Assembly (NCBI GenBank): GCA_001970955.1
Contig: MPUH01000765.1
Span: 1 to 36,009, forward strand
Length of the DNA stretch: 36,009 bases
Source: Stentor coeruleus
Lineage: Eukaryota; Ciliophora; Heterotrichea; Heterotrichida; Stentoridae
Reading direction: 5' to 3'
Part shown: in pieces, positions 19,173 to 32,600 of the stretch
Numbering within the stretch: the stretch's first letter is position 1
How the letters are laid out: the number at the start of each line of letters is the position of its first letter
The notes under the pieces: generated by a model
What the model was told of the DNA's origin: nothing
The model's input: the letters and a program-made list of their open reading frames with translations, nothing else
Databases searched by the model: none
Made by a program: the position numbers and the translations under genes

Positions 19173-19820
19173 TTAAAGATATGAAGCTACTTCTCTGATG
19201 AGGTTGTCATTAAGACCTTGGAGAAGTCTTCTTCTTGTTGGGTGATAATCAAGTTGTTCTTCATAAAATCTTGCAAGTTCTTCAATATTGTTTTCCGTTG
19301 CTAACTCAGCAGGGTTTTTCTCATTACCATTTTTCCTTTCAAGAACGACATGGTATTTTTCAAGGACATACCTAGGAAAGAATGTTTCATAAACTCCAAA
19401 GAACTCAGCATCCATTTCTTCAACTCGTTTAAGTAAGATTTTTGTTGGGGGTCTTGAATCTTTTATAGTTTCTTTCATTGCTGCTAGTCTGCTAAGGACA
19501 CTATTTTCTTCATCTTTCCAAATTGCAAGGTGTTCTTGTCTTATCTCAGCATAGTCTTCTTGAGTTGGCTTAATTAAGCATGTCCCATAGACTATTAAAT
19601 GAAAAATACTATTTCCGTCTTTGTCTATAACATGAGGGGAGACCTTATAAGTTCTGAGAAGCTTTAATGCTAATTTCCATCTTCCTTCAGATACAGCGAC
19701 TCCTAAGCAATTTCTCCCGTTCGTGTCTTTTTCATAAAGCCTGTTTCGGTTCTGGTCTATTAAACTAGTCACAACTTCTATATCACCTCTGGCACAAACT
19801 TCTAAAAATGCTTCGGACAT
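19173..19820 (-). CDS. Ankyrin-repeat-type protein
   Basis: The 215-residue product starts with two or three ankyrin-like repeats: FLEVCARGDIEVVTSLIDQN, then NRLYEKDTNGRNCLGVAVSEGRWKLALKLL, and VSPHVIDKDGNSIFHLIVYG. These show the usual A-x-x-G-x-x-x-V/L and D-x-x-G-x-x-x-L/H spacing. Residues 95-215 are helical and charged, with ELATENNIEELARFYEEQL perhaps a last irregular repeat; the family of this part is not recognised. Ankyrin repeats bind proteins, but no partner can be named. The ATG follows AATATAA. The first bases of the gene lie in a gap-linked duplication (19791-20019), which does not affect the frame. Confidence 0.8.
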   Translation of the reverse strand: MSEAFLEVCARGDIEVVTSLIDQNRNRLYEKDTNGRNCLGVAVSEGRWKLALKLLRTYKVSPHVIDKDGNSIFHLIVYGTCLIKPTQEDYAEIRQEHLAIWKDEENSVLSRLAAMKETIKDSRPPTKILLKRVEEMDAEFFGVYETFFPRYVLEKYHVVLERKNGNEKNPAELATENNIEELARFYEEQLDYHPTRRRLLQGLNDNLIREVASYL

Positions 19821-20019
19821 TTATATTTTAATGTAGCATTTTAGAGAGAAATATATGAAACAACTTTAGCATATATTCAATCANGGCACAAACTTCTAAA
19901 AATGCTTCGGACATTTATATTTTAATGTAGCATTTTAGAGAGAAATATCCTTCATATAACAAATTATNGTAGCATTTTAGAGAGAAATATATGAAACAAC
20001 TTTAGCATATATTCAATCA
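19791..20019. repeat. Nested duplications around Ns at 19884 and 19968 (assembly scar)
   Basis: Bases 19791-19854 recur at 19885-19948, and 19833-19883 recur at 19969-20019, with single Ns between. The middle piece (19949-19967) carries a variant end. The region upstream of the ankyrin gene is therefore not reliable base by base. Confidence 0.85.
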
Positions 20020-20049
20020 ATAACAAATTATAAATTATTATGAGCTTAT

Positions 20050-23000
20050 CTATTTAGTAATTTTTATTGTACTCTTTCTTGATAGCTTGGAAATTCCTGT
20101 AGTACTACACAACACTGTTTGCGATGGGATAATCGAAAGCAACCTAAAAACACTCTTAACAATCATTATTTCCGTTCTAAGAAAAGGGTTAATAAAAACC
20201 ATATAAACAATAAAAATTACAGCACAATAAAAAATAACAAATGCCATATATCCATTAAGCTTATTTTCAATAGCATTACCAGAAACTTTAAAGATTTTAT
20301 CAACAACATCTTCAACTAAATATGTAAATTCAATTGTATTGCTTATGTATTTTTCTATAGTTTCATTATTGTCACGAATTTTGTTGAATGCAATAAATAA
20401 ACTTTCTTGAGATAAATATGCAGCAGCACGAAATAGTCCGTTACGAATAAATGAACTACCTGTTGCTTTTTCGAATATAAGATTTTTTAAGTTTGTATCC
20501 ATTATTTCAAGGCTTTTTGGTTCTATCAATATACTTTTAGAATATTTCAAAGCTGCAGATATATATAAGATTTTACTTTTTGGGTCACTGATTGGATAAT
20601 TCTCAGGGAATAGCCTTGCTAAAGAGTTTTCAGAATTTTCAAAATCTTTTTCTAGTGAGTAAAAGCATAGGCTCATAAGTTGTACTCTTCTTTCCATAAC
20701 TGATTTTATAAGTAATGGCCTTTGAGACAAATACTCATCAACTGGCCTCAAGAATGTATAATAGCTTATTCCATACATTATCACAGATAAAGCAAAGATC
20801 AAAGAAAATTTTTTAACATATTTTACTGAATGTCTATAGTTTCTATTTAAATCAGCATCCTCATAAATTTCATCATCTTTAATTCTCTCTTCATTTTCAT
20901 GATAATCATGAGAAATAACAAGTCTTTTAATAATCTTCTGATTCATCTGCTTATGCGCAGTATATATTTTTTTCCTCAAATGTTTCCAAAGTCGATTTAA
21001 TGATTTATCAATTTTTATAAGAAAAATAATCAAAGCAATAAGTAAAAGTCCATGAAAAGCACCACCTCCAATTACTAAATAAAATGAAATTATAGTCAAT
21101 TTCTGTGCTTTTTGAATTTCACATTCTGATAAAGCTTCAATAGTTTGATTTGCTGCTAATATTATAGATCCCATACCATTAAAAGATATAAAATAAAGAT
21201 GAGGTTTATAATTTATATCATTGGATTCTAGATGTAAAATGAACTTTTCAGTCTAAGGAGAAATTACATGTTTAATAAATAAGTCTAAAACATCAGGAAG
21301 TGTTCCTTGATAACGTATTGGTGATGATTCCAATTCCCAGTATGTGAGTTTTTTGGAATGGACTATGCTTGAGACTGGACAATAGGACCAACTATCATAA
21401 CTATTTTGCAATTTATCTTGTATATCTTTTAAGTTAACAAGTATTGTTCTTAAATCTGTTGTGTTAAATAAGGGATTTACTGTTTGTGATCTTAGATCGA
21501 TATCAAGCATACGACTTATCAAGCTAGCAAAAGAGATTGAATAAGACATATCGCTCAAATTCAGAAATACTTTTAATGATGTTAATCGAGAAACTTCTTT
21601 AGAAAAATAGATAAGAATAGAAATATCTACTATCAAGATGATTGCGATCTATTTAGATTTTACTGATATAATGAGAACAAGTTTCGTAAAAGATAAGGTC
21701 CTAAGCGAATTCTGTATCAACTTTTTCTCGTTAAATGATAAATTGCGCATATATCCACAAGTTTCAGGTTTAGACGTTTCTTGTTGAAAAGACTTCAAAT
21801 TATCCTGACTTGATAACTCATGACAAAATCCTTCAATATTTTTCGATAACGTACTTTCCCCATTATTCAACAAAAATTTCAGTTTTTTCTTTTGACTTTT
21901 ATCATATTCATTCATCGTCAAATCTCCTTTATCATATTTTGAATACCCAATATAGAGTACTTTTATAGTAATATTCCCAACTCTAGTATCATCAAGTGTC
22001 ATTGTAATACTTTCATTTCTTCTATTCAATCTTTCTTGAACTTCATCATTTTTATAGAAATCTTCGAAATCAAAATCTTTTAATAATTCTTGTATATATA
22101 AATTTTCTATATAAATATTGTCAACTCCGATAATTTCAGGGAAGTTTTTACTATGTTCTTTTATTTGACCATTTGGATATAAAAAACAAAATGCTCTTGA
22201 TGAACCATCAGGGATAAGATCAGCTCTACAAAGGAAATTTACGGTTTTTCCATCGCCTATAAGCTCGGAAGATATTAGAAATTGGCATAAAAAACCTTTG
22301 AAATTAAGCATAAAAGATGGGGAACAACGAAAAACTGTTGTGGTGGTTGTAGTTTCTACGAATCTTTCAAGAAAAAAGTTGTGGAAACCTCTGAAATCTT
22401 TTGGTAGTAAAAGATTTATTGGTAAATTTTGAGCTTCTATTGATGTTAAGCCTAAGAAACTTGTGAAATTTTTTGTGAAGTACTTGATATGGCCAAGAGA
22501 TTTTTTGTCCCCTGAGATAACGACAAAGCTCCGATTTAGAGCAAAGCTGTTAGATTTTTCAAAATTAGTATCTTTTTTCTTAATACTTGATTTACAAAGA
22601 TAAAAACGTCCTTCATCTGATTCATTAAGAATATTTATAAGTAAAGATCCATATAATTCTTTAACATCAATAGCACTTGGATAAATTCCTAATAAAATTT
22701 CGTATTTTTTTTTCAGTTTTTTCATTTTGTCTATAACTTTTCTTGACTGCATTTTTAGATCGTTTATGTCTGAATTGTCAGATAAACATTTTTTTAAAAA
22801 ACTTCGAAAGCTTTCACAGAAATCAAGGTCCAAAGATTTTATTTCTGTGAATTCGCTAAAGTAGTTTAGTAATTTTAGACTTTCTGAGAATTCTTGGCAG
22901 ATATGATGCATATATTTTTTGCATTTGAATACTTGGAAACCTGCACAAATATCAAAAGGCTGAGTATTTTCTGATGAAATTTTAGCTAGGCCAAGCATTT

Positions 23001-24144
23001 TTAAACCAAGAATATCAGAACAGTAATATGCTTGGAATAATTTATTATAAGAACTTTTATTAGTTTTATAATTTTTTATCATCCAATTAAGAAGTTCTTC
23101 TTTAAGTTCCCCTGTATATAACATATTTCTTATTGTAAGTTCATAGTTTCTGAAACTCTCTTTGTTCATATCCCGAAAATCTTTAATTCGCCCTTGTCTG
23201 TATTTTATTATTTGGTATGATAAAAGCATCAAAATCGGCTGCATAATAATCCAAAGTACTACTGTAATACTAGCATTTTTTATTTGGAGTCCTATTATGA
23301 ACGTTAGAGCTATTATAGCAGAATCAATCTGAATGAATAAACTTATTACATTTTCCCAGAAGCAATAAAATGATAAGTCGCTAGTGATAAAGTATGCACA
23401 AGCCAAATTAACCCCTAAAGCGAAAATCAGATAAAAGCTATAATTTGAAACTTTAAGATTTGTAAATAGATAGGCTATAACTATTTGGAATAGCCTGTTT
23501 ATAATTGACACTTTGCAATTGCTTTTACATTGTAAAATAAGATTTTTTAGAAAGAACCTAATTTCAAAAGAGCACGATTCATAAAACAATGTTAATATTA
23601 TCATAAATACTATGCACATCACAGAAACAGCTATACCAAACGTTCCATAGTTAAAATCATTTACACTTGAATTTCCAGCATATTCCTCAACCTCTTCATA
23701 GTTTAGACTTGAATATTTTAGCACACAGAACAGCAATCGAATTATAGGAATATAAAAAAATTCACAATTGAAAAATAAGGAAACTCTAAGAGCCACAATA
23801 TAAAAATAATAACTTTTCCTTTTAAATATGCACAGAAGGACTAGGATTCCAATCATGCATATACAAGCACAAGGTAAAACAATCGCGCTAAGAATAAGTG
23901 GGTTTGCAAAATCATAATAAAACGCAATCTGATCAATAGATGAAAAACTTATGATTTCCCAAAAGACTATATACGTATCCCAACTAGTCATATCTAAGTT
24001 TTTACCCCAAAAAAATAGTGTTAATTGCCCTAATGTCCATGCACTAAGGAAAAATACTCTAAACAGCTGGTAAAACTTGGAAGGCACTTGAGATGATATA
24101 CGATATGGGTATATTTGAAGTAAAGACTCATAGATTATATTCAT
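20050..24144 (-). CDS. TmcB-like multi-pass membrane PAS protein, copy A
   Basis: Three exons (21664-24144, 21268-21648, 20050-21252) encode 1,354 residues. The N-terminal third has about eight membrane segments (28-313). A helical, TPR-like region (about 330-510) ends in YPSAIDVKELYGSLL, resembling the P-S-x-x-x-L-Y-G/A-x-x-L motif of TmcB proteins. A PAS domain (about 540-645; SFVVISGDKKSLGHI, NFTSFLGLTSIEA, LLPKDFRGFH) is followed by a second PAS-like segment (650-735; PNGQIKEHSKNFPEIIGV). A membrane helix spans the exon 1/2 junction, then comes a ~145-residue outside loop with SWSYCPVSSI, and three more membrane helices. PAS domains sense ligands, redox state or light; no signal can be named. 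The TmcB name rests on layout and motifs. Confidence 0.85.
21253..21267 (-). other. 15-nt intron 2 of copy A
   Basis: The sense sequence is GTAATTTCTCCTTAG, phase 0. It lies between IKH and TEKF, the same place as in copies B, C and D. Confidence 0.92.
21649..21663 (-). other. 15-nt intron 1 of copy A
   Basis: The sense sequence is GTAAAATCTAAATAG, phase 0. It interrupts the codons of a membrane helix (LVLIIS|IAIILIV). Confidence 0.95.
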
Positions 24145-24833
24145 TATAAACTATTATTGCTTTATATTTAAATCATTAGTTTTTATAACAAAATTCTTAT
24201 ATTTAATCTTGAGTTTTACAATTATAATGACTTGTGCAACATTTAAAGTTAAATTTTAATTTAATTAGCTTATGGATTTCATTAAGATTAATATTATTGT
24301 ATAGTTTTGATTAGAAAGTGGAGATGATTAATAGTTTTTATGTTTATGTTTTGTAATCACTTAGTTAATATATTTTAGTATGATGTTTAGAAATTATAGG
24401 TAAATTTGAATTGAGTGTGTGGAAAGGTGAGAGTTTTTTTGTGTAAAGTTGATAAAAGGTATTAGGTTGTTTATTATACTAGGTGTTTATTTATAATAAG
24501 AAATACAATTTATATGATTAAATAAGAAAATTAGGTTAAAATAATCTTTTGTTGATGTGCTGATTAACTGGAAATAAGAATTGATATTAGAGTAATTAAG
24601 CTTTATATGAGATGTGTAAATATGATAGAGTTTATAAATTATTATCATCTGTTATCGAAAAAATAGCTAAATATTCAGTATTTCTCTTTGAGCCTCTTTT
24701 TTCTTAGATTCTCTCATTAACTTTGATTAATCAAACTATGTTGTTTTTAAGCAAAAAAATCATTTTTAAAACATTAAATATTTATGAACATATAATCTCT
24801 GTCTATTATAGATGAATATATATACTAAACTAA
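24145..24833. other. Spacer between copies A and B
   Basis: About 690 bp. Upstream of copy A (24250-24660) the plus strand is G-rich and C-poor, so the sense strand is G-depleted. No gene is seen. Confidence 0.5.
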
Positions 24834-27800
24834 TCATTTATTATAAAAACCCATACTATTTTTTTCAGAGTGCTTGATAGTACTGAAATTCTTCGATAAA
24901 CCTGTAGTGTAATTCAAACTTGTTTGCAAAGGTAAAATCATCAAAACATTCATTATACTAGTAATCGTTTTCAATTCGCTTCTTAAAAAAGGATATACAA
25001 TTGTGCAATACAACAAAGCAAGCCCAAAACAACACATAACAACAAAAGCTACAAAATCTGTAAGTTTATTTTTAATAACCTCAGCTGAAACTTTTTTAAG
25101 TTCATCAGTAATATCTTGAATATGGGCATTAAATTCAATAGCTTCATTCAAAAATCTAACAACATCTTCACTTTTATCCTGTTTATTATTAAACGCAATA
25201 AAAATACTTTCTTGTATTAAAAACTCAGCTGCTCTATAAATCCCAAGTTCAGTAAAAGTGCTTCCTTCCATATCTTCATAAATCATAACAAGTAATTTTT
25301 CATTTAATAATTTTAAAGTATTTTTGGTTTTTTCTATAGTCCTGCACATTTTTATATCTTCAATTATATTATTTAAACCATTTTCAGGGTTTTTAATCAG
25401 GTAAGCATCCTTTAATATTTCAGATATCGAATAATTAGACTTTTGTATATCGTTTTCTATAGTAAAAAAGTTTAAATGAATTATTTGGGCTTTTTGTTGG
25501 GCAATTGACTTCATCAAATACGGCCTATATGTCAATAATTCACTTAAAGATATCACGAAAACTGAGTAGCTCACAATGTAAATAGCTCCAACAAAAAGAA
25601 AAATGAAAAAAACCCTATAAAGATATCTGGATGAGTGCTCAAAACATAAACAAGAATTACTATTCACAGGTTTTAAGCTTGGATTTATATTAACATACCT
25701 CAAAATTTCATGATGTTCTAAAAGTCTTTCTTTAAGCATTTGAATAATTTCTGCAGATGAACCCATTACCCTTTTTAGTAAATAAATCCACAGAACTTTT
25801 AACGACCTGTCTACTTGAATAATAAAAAAAATCAAGCATATAACTAATAATCCTTGAAACATAGTCACAGATAAAATCAAATAAAAGCTGTTTTTAGATA
25901 AATTTTCAGCCCTATGAGCTTCGCATATTGAAAATTCTTGTAATGTTTTAAAAAATGTGCTAAATATTCCCCCTATACCATTATAAAGTATAAAAAACAA
26001 ATGACGATTATAGTCTGGAGAGTTGATTTGAGGGTATTTGATTATCTCTTCGGCCTGTATATTTTTTACATGTTTTATTGTCAATCTTATTATGTTTAAT
26101 AAACTGTCTTGTTTAAGTATAGGGTCAGGATTTAGGTCCCAATAATTAACATTGATTGAAGTTAATATTGAAGATGCTGGACAATTAGCCCAACTGTCGT
26201 AATTATTGAAAAGATCCTCTTGATTAGACCTAAAGGTTTTTATTATATCAGGAAAACTTGTCAGATTGAAGTCTGAGTATAGCCCAGTTCTTTTGTTTAT
26301 ATCAGAAATCCTAGTAAACAATGCTATATTAGAGGCTGAATGCATTGTATCACTTAGATTTACTATAGCTGTTAACGAAGCAAGCCTTGTAACTTCTTCA
26401 GAAATGTATATAATTATTGCAGCAGTTGATAACAAAATCACTAAAAGCTATGTAAAATATACAGAAATCAATAAAGCGCATTTGGACATCGCCATAACTT
26501 TCATTGACTTTCTTATGTACTTGGATTCAGGAATTGCTGGCATAGCTATTGTTGATGACTGGATGTTTTGTGTAGGTTTTTCTAAAAAATTCCCTTTTTC
26601 ATCAAATAATTTCTCTTGATGATCTACTTGTAAAATTGTATCCATGCGTTCTTCTGCAGCTAATAAAAAACTTATTCGTCGATTTTCGAGGTTTTTTATA
26701 TCAAAAGTGCTGAGTTTTCTAAGTTTATGCCGAGTTTCAGTATCAAAACCTACGTATATTATTTTTAATGTAGCTTTACCGACAATTACATCTTTGATTA
26801 ATAAATTGATTAGTTGGTTTTGTTTGTTGTAACGAACTTGGACATAGTCTTCGTGGATGAAATCTTCGAATGAGAAATCTTCTAATATTTCTTGTATGAA
26901 AATGTTTTCTAAGAATTTTTTATTTACACCTAAAATATGAGGGAAATTCCTACTGTGTTCTTTTAATAGACCATTTGGGTGCATAAAACTATATCCTCGT
27001 TCTTTAGTTTTCTGTATCATATCTACCGCACACATAAAATTTACAGAATCCACACAGCCAACAGCTTCTGAGCTTAATATGCATTCTAATAAAAAACCTC
27101 TTGAATCAAGCATAAATGAAGGCGAACATTTAAAAATCTCTGTATGTGTTGAGTTTTCTAAAAACTTTAGTAACAAACCATCATGAATTTCCCTAAAATC
27201 CTTAGGCAACAAATTGCTAATTGACATCCCCAAAGCTTCTTTACGTTTAATTCGTATAAATTCTAAAAAGTTGTTAGTAAAATACATGATTTTCCCAATT
27301 GTCTTTGGGTTGCCAGAAAGAACAACAAAAGTTCTTCCTGTAGAAAAGCTTAAATGGTTTTTAAGAAACCCAGTACAATTATCTATCCTAGTATCATGAC
27401 CTATATCAGAATATCTATTTCCATTCTCAATATCATAAAGTATATTCATTAACAAAGATCCATATAAACGTTTTGAATCACTTGAAGTTGGAAAATAAGC
27501 TAAAATTTTATCATACCTTATTTTTAAATCCTTAGCTTCAGTAGCTATATAATTAATATACTCTCTAAGTTCACGAAAATTATAAGTTTTTCTATTCACT
27601 TTTTCTATAAAGTCCATATATTTATTGCAAAAGTTCTTATCTCTTTCTTTGACTTCGAAAAAATCAACGAAATATTGATGCATTTTAAAACCTTCTGATA
27701 TTAATAAACACTCTTCTTTAAGAATTGCTTTACATTTAAAAACTTGGAAGTTTGTGAAAATGTCTATACCACTTGATGAAACTCCAATGATTTTGTTAAG

Positions 27801-28952
27801 TCCAAGCATTTTTTTGTGTAGAATATCACTAGAATAGTAAGCTTGGATTATATAATTGAATTTATTTGGTTGTTTTTTGTTGTTTAAGATTAAATAAGAT
27901 AAGAGTTCATCGCTAAGGGAACCATTTGAAAGGTAAAATCGAATTGAAAGTTCGAAGTATCGGAATTTACAGTTTGTGCAATCGAGGAAATTAGGAAGAT
28001 GGGATTCTCGATAACGTATTGTCTCTTTTACAAGGAGAAAAATTGGGATTTGCATTAATATTGCAATAAAGACAATAATATCGGCTCTATCTAATTTAAC
28101 CCCAATCCAGAATATCAAGCATATAAAAGCGCAGTCAGCATTAACAAAAACTTTTAATAAATTCGGGATAAAACAATAATAAGGCAAAAAATACACTAAA
28201 AAACATGCACAACCTGAATATTTTAAAAAGCAAATGATTAAAAACACTTCATAATTATTCGGCTTTAATTCAATAGCTAAAAAGCAATTCGCAAATTGAA
28301 CAATTCTTATAAGTGCACAAACTTTACTATTGCTTTTCGAGAAATTTATCCTATTATTCGAACTTAGCCTAAGTTCATAAGCGCAAGCCTCATAAAACAT
28401 TGTGAAAATCCCTATAACAATCATAAAAATCACTGAAAATGCATATCCCCATATTCCATAATTAAGCATATCCAAAGTAACATTCTTAGAAAACTCTACA
28501 ATTTCATCTGTATCCCTAGTTGAGTACTTAAATATTATGAAAAATAATGTTATAATAGGTATAAACATCAAATCGCACATGATAAAAATACAAATCCTAA
28601 CAACACTAATAAAAAAATAAGGGACTTTCCTATTCATTTTAATAATAATAACTAGAACTAAAAATATCACCACAGTAAAAGAACTAAAAACTATAACTAA
28701 AATAGTATAGCTAGGTATAAAATTGTAGATATCAGCAATACAATCAATTGATATAGCACTAACTATAATCCAAAAATCCTTATAAATCGACCAATTTGAT
28801 AATTTGGAATCTATTTGCCAGAAAAAACGCAACGATTGACTTAAAATACAAATGTTGTATAAACACATATAAATAAGCAATACGTGGGTAGATTCTGATA
28901 CATTTCTGTTATGAGGGTAAAGAATAAGCCAGATTTTGTATAAAGAGTCCAT
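24834..28952 (-). CDS. TmcB-like multi-pass membrane PAS protein, copy B
   Basis: Exon 1 is 26463-28952 (830 codons). After a 15-nt intron, 24834-26447 continues to a TGA stop. The protein is 1,367 residues, or 1,362 if a second intron (26055-26069) is also removed. The layout matches copy A: an eight-helix N-terminal membrane half, the helical motif FPTSSDSKRLYGSLL, a PAS domain (FVVLSGNPKTIGKIMYF, NLLPKDFREIH), a second PAS-like segment (HPNGLLKEHSRNFPHILGV), then a membrane helix, an outside loop with SWANCPASSI, and three more helices. It is colinear with A and C but clearly diverged, so the duplications are not recent. TGA here is a true stop because read-through would add only three residues before TAG. 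Confidence 0.85.
26055..26069 (-). other. Putative intron 2 of copy B, ending CAG, no stop if retained
   Basis: The sense sequence GTAAAAAATATACAG is 15 nt, phase 0, at the exact position of intron 2 in A, C and D. Removing it gives IKH|AEEIIKY, which aligns with VQN|VEEIYVH of copy C. If retained, it adds VKNIQ without a stop or frameshift. Confidence 0.7.
26448..26462 (-). other. 15-nt intron 1 of copy B
   Basis: The sense sequence is GTATATTTTACATAG, phase 0, in the same membrane helix as in A and C (LLIS|LLVILLS). Confidence 0.95.
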
Positions 28953-29611
28953 GATAGGTTTTAATTATAAAAATTGGAATATATTAAGTAAATGAGGAAA
29001 ATAGGAGAAATGCAAGGAAGGTCTTTTTGAAATGTGTTGATAGGAATTGTGTAAGACTGTAGGATTTGAATAAATTAAATATTTGTGAGAAATGTTTGGA
29101 AAAATGCATGGTTATTTTTATATAAATAAATTTTTTGAATGAGTTTAGGGTAAGTTTGAAATTATAATAGATTTTGGGGTTAAAATATTAGGTTAGGGGT
29201 AAAGAAGTTTAAAGATATGAGGTTTTCTTAGAGGCTGATTTATTATTCTTTTTTTTGTTTGAATTTTTAGTGAAAATAATAATGAATTATAAGATTTACA
29301 AGTTGGGATATTTATAGCTTTTTAATTAGTGTTTGTTAGTTTGATAGGAATATTTGTAATTGGAATATGCGTGAAATTGTTTTATTTGTAAGCATATTCT
29401 TAGTAATAATGTTTTGAAAGTATTAAAATTAACCCATTTACATGATTTAGTATTTATAATAGTATCTAAGACTAAAAATAATAAAACTCTAAATAAAATA
29501 TTCATAATCTCTTTATAATAATTATTTTATTCTTCAAAGGATATTAAAATTATTTATACATACACTTCTAATACTTAAAATACATAACACTAGTAATATA
29601 TATTTTCAGAT
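28953..29611. other. Spacer between copies B and C, strongly C-poor on the plus strand
   Basis: About 660 bp. From 28981 to 29400 the plus strand has almost no C (none in 29161-29220), which is sense-strand G-depletion upstream of copy B. The last ~150 bp, after the 3' end of copy C, lose this bias. No gene is seen. Confidence 0.5.
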
Positions 29612-32600
29612 TTAATTATGAATCGTCCTCAATTTCATAACACTCTTAGAATAAACTGTTGTTGGGTTTACAATTGGCAAATTAGGAAGCATGAGTAATA
29701 TTTTCGATATATTATTAAGTATCTTAATCTCATGGGAAAGAAAGGGATAATAATATATTAAATAAAACAGCATTAGTATCGCACAACAAAATGATATAAA
29801 CACTATATAATTCGAGAGTTTTTTTTGAATAATATCCTTTGATGAGTCTTGTATTTCTACAGCTAAATTATTCGCTTTATCATTATATTCTAGTATTTCC
29901 TTTAAAAAATTTAACATTGAAGACTCAGATTCTTGTTTATTATTAAAAGCAATATTATAAGATTCAATAGTTAAATAAGCACTAGCTCTAAAAAATCCAA
30001 AAGTAAAAAAACTGCTTCCAGTTGAGGACTCATAAATATTTTTTTTAATATCAGATGCCATGATTTCTAAGCTTTTTGGACTACTTACAATAGCTTTTGA
30101 GGTTTTAACTGAAGATAAAACATAAAGATAAGAATTTAAAGGGTCACTCAAAGGGTAAAAACTAGGGAAAATAGAGTTTAAAGAATAACTCGTAGATTGT
30201 GAATCTATATCAAAAACATAAAGACTGATTTCAATAAGTTGTATTCTTCTTAAGGTTATTGNAAAAACTAGGGAAAATAGAGTTTAAAGAATAACTTGTA
30301 GACTGTGAATCTATATCAAAAACATAAAGACTGATTTCAATAAGTTGTATTCTTCTTAAGGTTATTGATTTTAATAATAAAGGTCTTTGGGCTAGGTTTT
30401 CATATATAGGAGAGAANGATTTTAATAATAAAGGTCTTTGGGCTAGGTTTTCATATATAGGAGAGAAAAACACAAAGTTACTGATAATATAAATCATCCC
30501 AGTGAATATAAAAAGCAAAGAAAACCTTATAAGGTATCTTAATGAATGCTTATATTTAACACCTTCTAAAATTGCTCCTTTACTGATTTCTATGTTTTCA
30601 CCAAGATTTTCTATATCTTCATGATAACTACAAAGTCTTTCTTGTATCAAATGAATTACTTCAGTATAACTTGACTTAGTTCTTTTTCTTAAATAATCCC
30701 AAAGACTATTTAAAGGACCATCTATAGTACATACTGATATTGTTGTAATAGCAAAAACTATTGTGATAATTATAACACCTCCAATTAGCATAAGTTTAAT
30801 GACAAAATTAAGATTTTTTATCCTGTTGACTTCACAGATAGCTAATTTTTCTATAGTTTTATTTGTATGCGTAAAAACTTCTCCCATTGAATTGATAAGA
30901 ATAAAAAAAAGATGCTTTTCATAATCTGATGAGTTTTTAGAAAAGTGCACATAAATCTCTTCGACCTATATAAAATTTACATTTTGGACTAGTTTACCTA
31001 CAATTGTATATAAGGAATCAAATTTTATAACAGGTTCTTTTTCTAATTCCCAATAAGCTGTAGGTTCAGATGTCATAATTTTGGATGCTGGGCAATAAGA
31101 CCAACTCTCATAATTTTCTAAAAGTTTATCTTTTGCTTTCTTCAGCTCAGCCGCAGTTGTTTTAACATCTTCCAACGAAAAATAATTAAAATTCCCAGTA
31201 TTCGTATATACATCATAAGATCTGATAACCAAAGTAGTTTTTGCAATTGAATACAATAAAGAACTTAAATCTATAAATCCACTTAAAGAACTAACATGGG
31301 CAACTTCTTTTGAGATATACACAATAATAACAATATTAGATAAAAGTAAGACCAAAATCTATATATAAAATACAGATATAATAAGGACAATTTTAATAAT
31401 CCTTAAAACATTTACAGCTTTTTGATATGATGCATTTTCTAAAGGATTAAGTATTACACATGATGAAGATTGTGTACTTTGCTTTGATTTTTCACCAAAA
31501 ACTTCTTTGGGGTCTAAACCAAGTTTTTCTTGTGTTTGCATTTTTACATAGTTTTCTTTGACTTCTTCGATCATAAAACTTATCCGTCTTCCATCGACTG
31601 ATTTTAGTTTCTCAGGGTTTAATAAATGTGATTTTGTTAGTTTTGTGTTGTCTAGACTTACAAAGATAACTCGAAGCAAAGAGTTCCCTATAATGGTATC
31701 TTGTAAGGTTACTGAAATCAAACTCCTTCTAATATTCCACATATGCTCAACATCATTTTCACTCAGCAACTCATCCGCATCAAAACTTGGTAAAAAGTCT
31801 TTGATTTTTTGTCCTTCAATTTTTTCCTCATAAGACCCAACAATAGCTGAAAAATTTTTACTATGTTCTTGTATTATCCCATCGATACCAAGCATAGCAA
31901 ATCCTCTATCTTTATTAACAACAGGATCAATTGTACATATAAAATTAACAGAGTTTTCATATCCAACACTTTCTGAGCTTAAAGTGCATTCACTAAGAAA
32001 ACCTTCTGAATCTACCATAAAAGACGGAGTGCAATTAAAAATAACAGTTGTCGTAGCTTGGTCTATAAATCTTAGCATAAGATAATCATGGTTTTTACGG
32101 AAAATTTTCGGAATAAAGTCATTTAAAACATAATCGTCAATAGATTTTGATTTTATGTTCAGATATTCAAGTAAAGCACTATTATAATAAAGAAGTTTTC
32201 CTATAGTTTTTTCAGTACCAGATACAATAAGAAAGCATCGATTTCCTGTGAAATTAAGATTGCGTTTTGAGACTAAATGAGATTGTAATGATTTCGTTTC
32301 AGTTAACTGAGACTGAGATTTTGATAGTTTTTTTTTACTTTTATATGTAGAAGGTTGGATTTTTTGGTAAGAACTAGGAAATTTTTCAAACAATTCTCCA
32401 TACATAATTTTCAATGACTCAATTTTTTCAATAAGTTTATTAACACTTTTTTTCATTTCACTTATATTTATAGGATTCTGTATAAGACCATATAAAAGTT
32501 TTGAGTACATTTCACAAAAGATTTTATCTTGTATTTTTGTGTTGTTGAAATCCACAAAATACTTGTGGAGCTTGAGTCCTTCAGAAAACTCTTCACAAAT

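Noticed and set aside
20119-20319. Small plus-strand frames antisense to the membrane PAS genes
   Set aside because: They lie opposite conserved coding exons that align among three paralogues.
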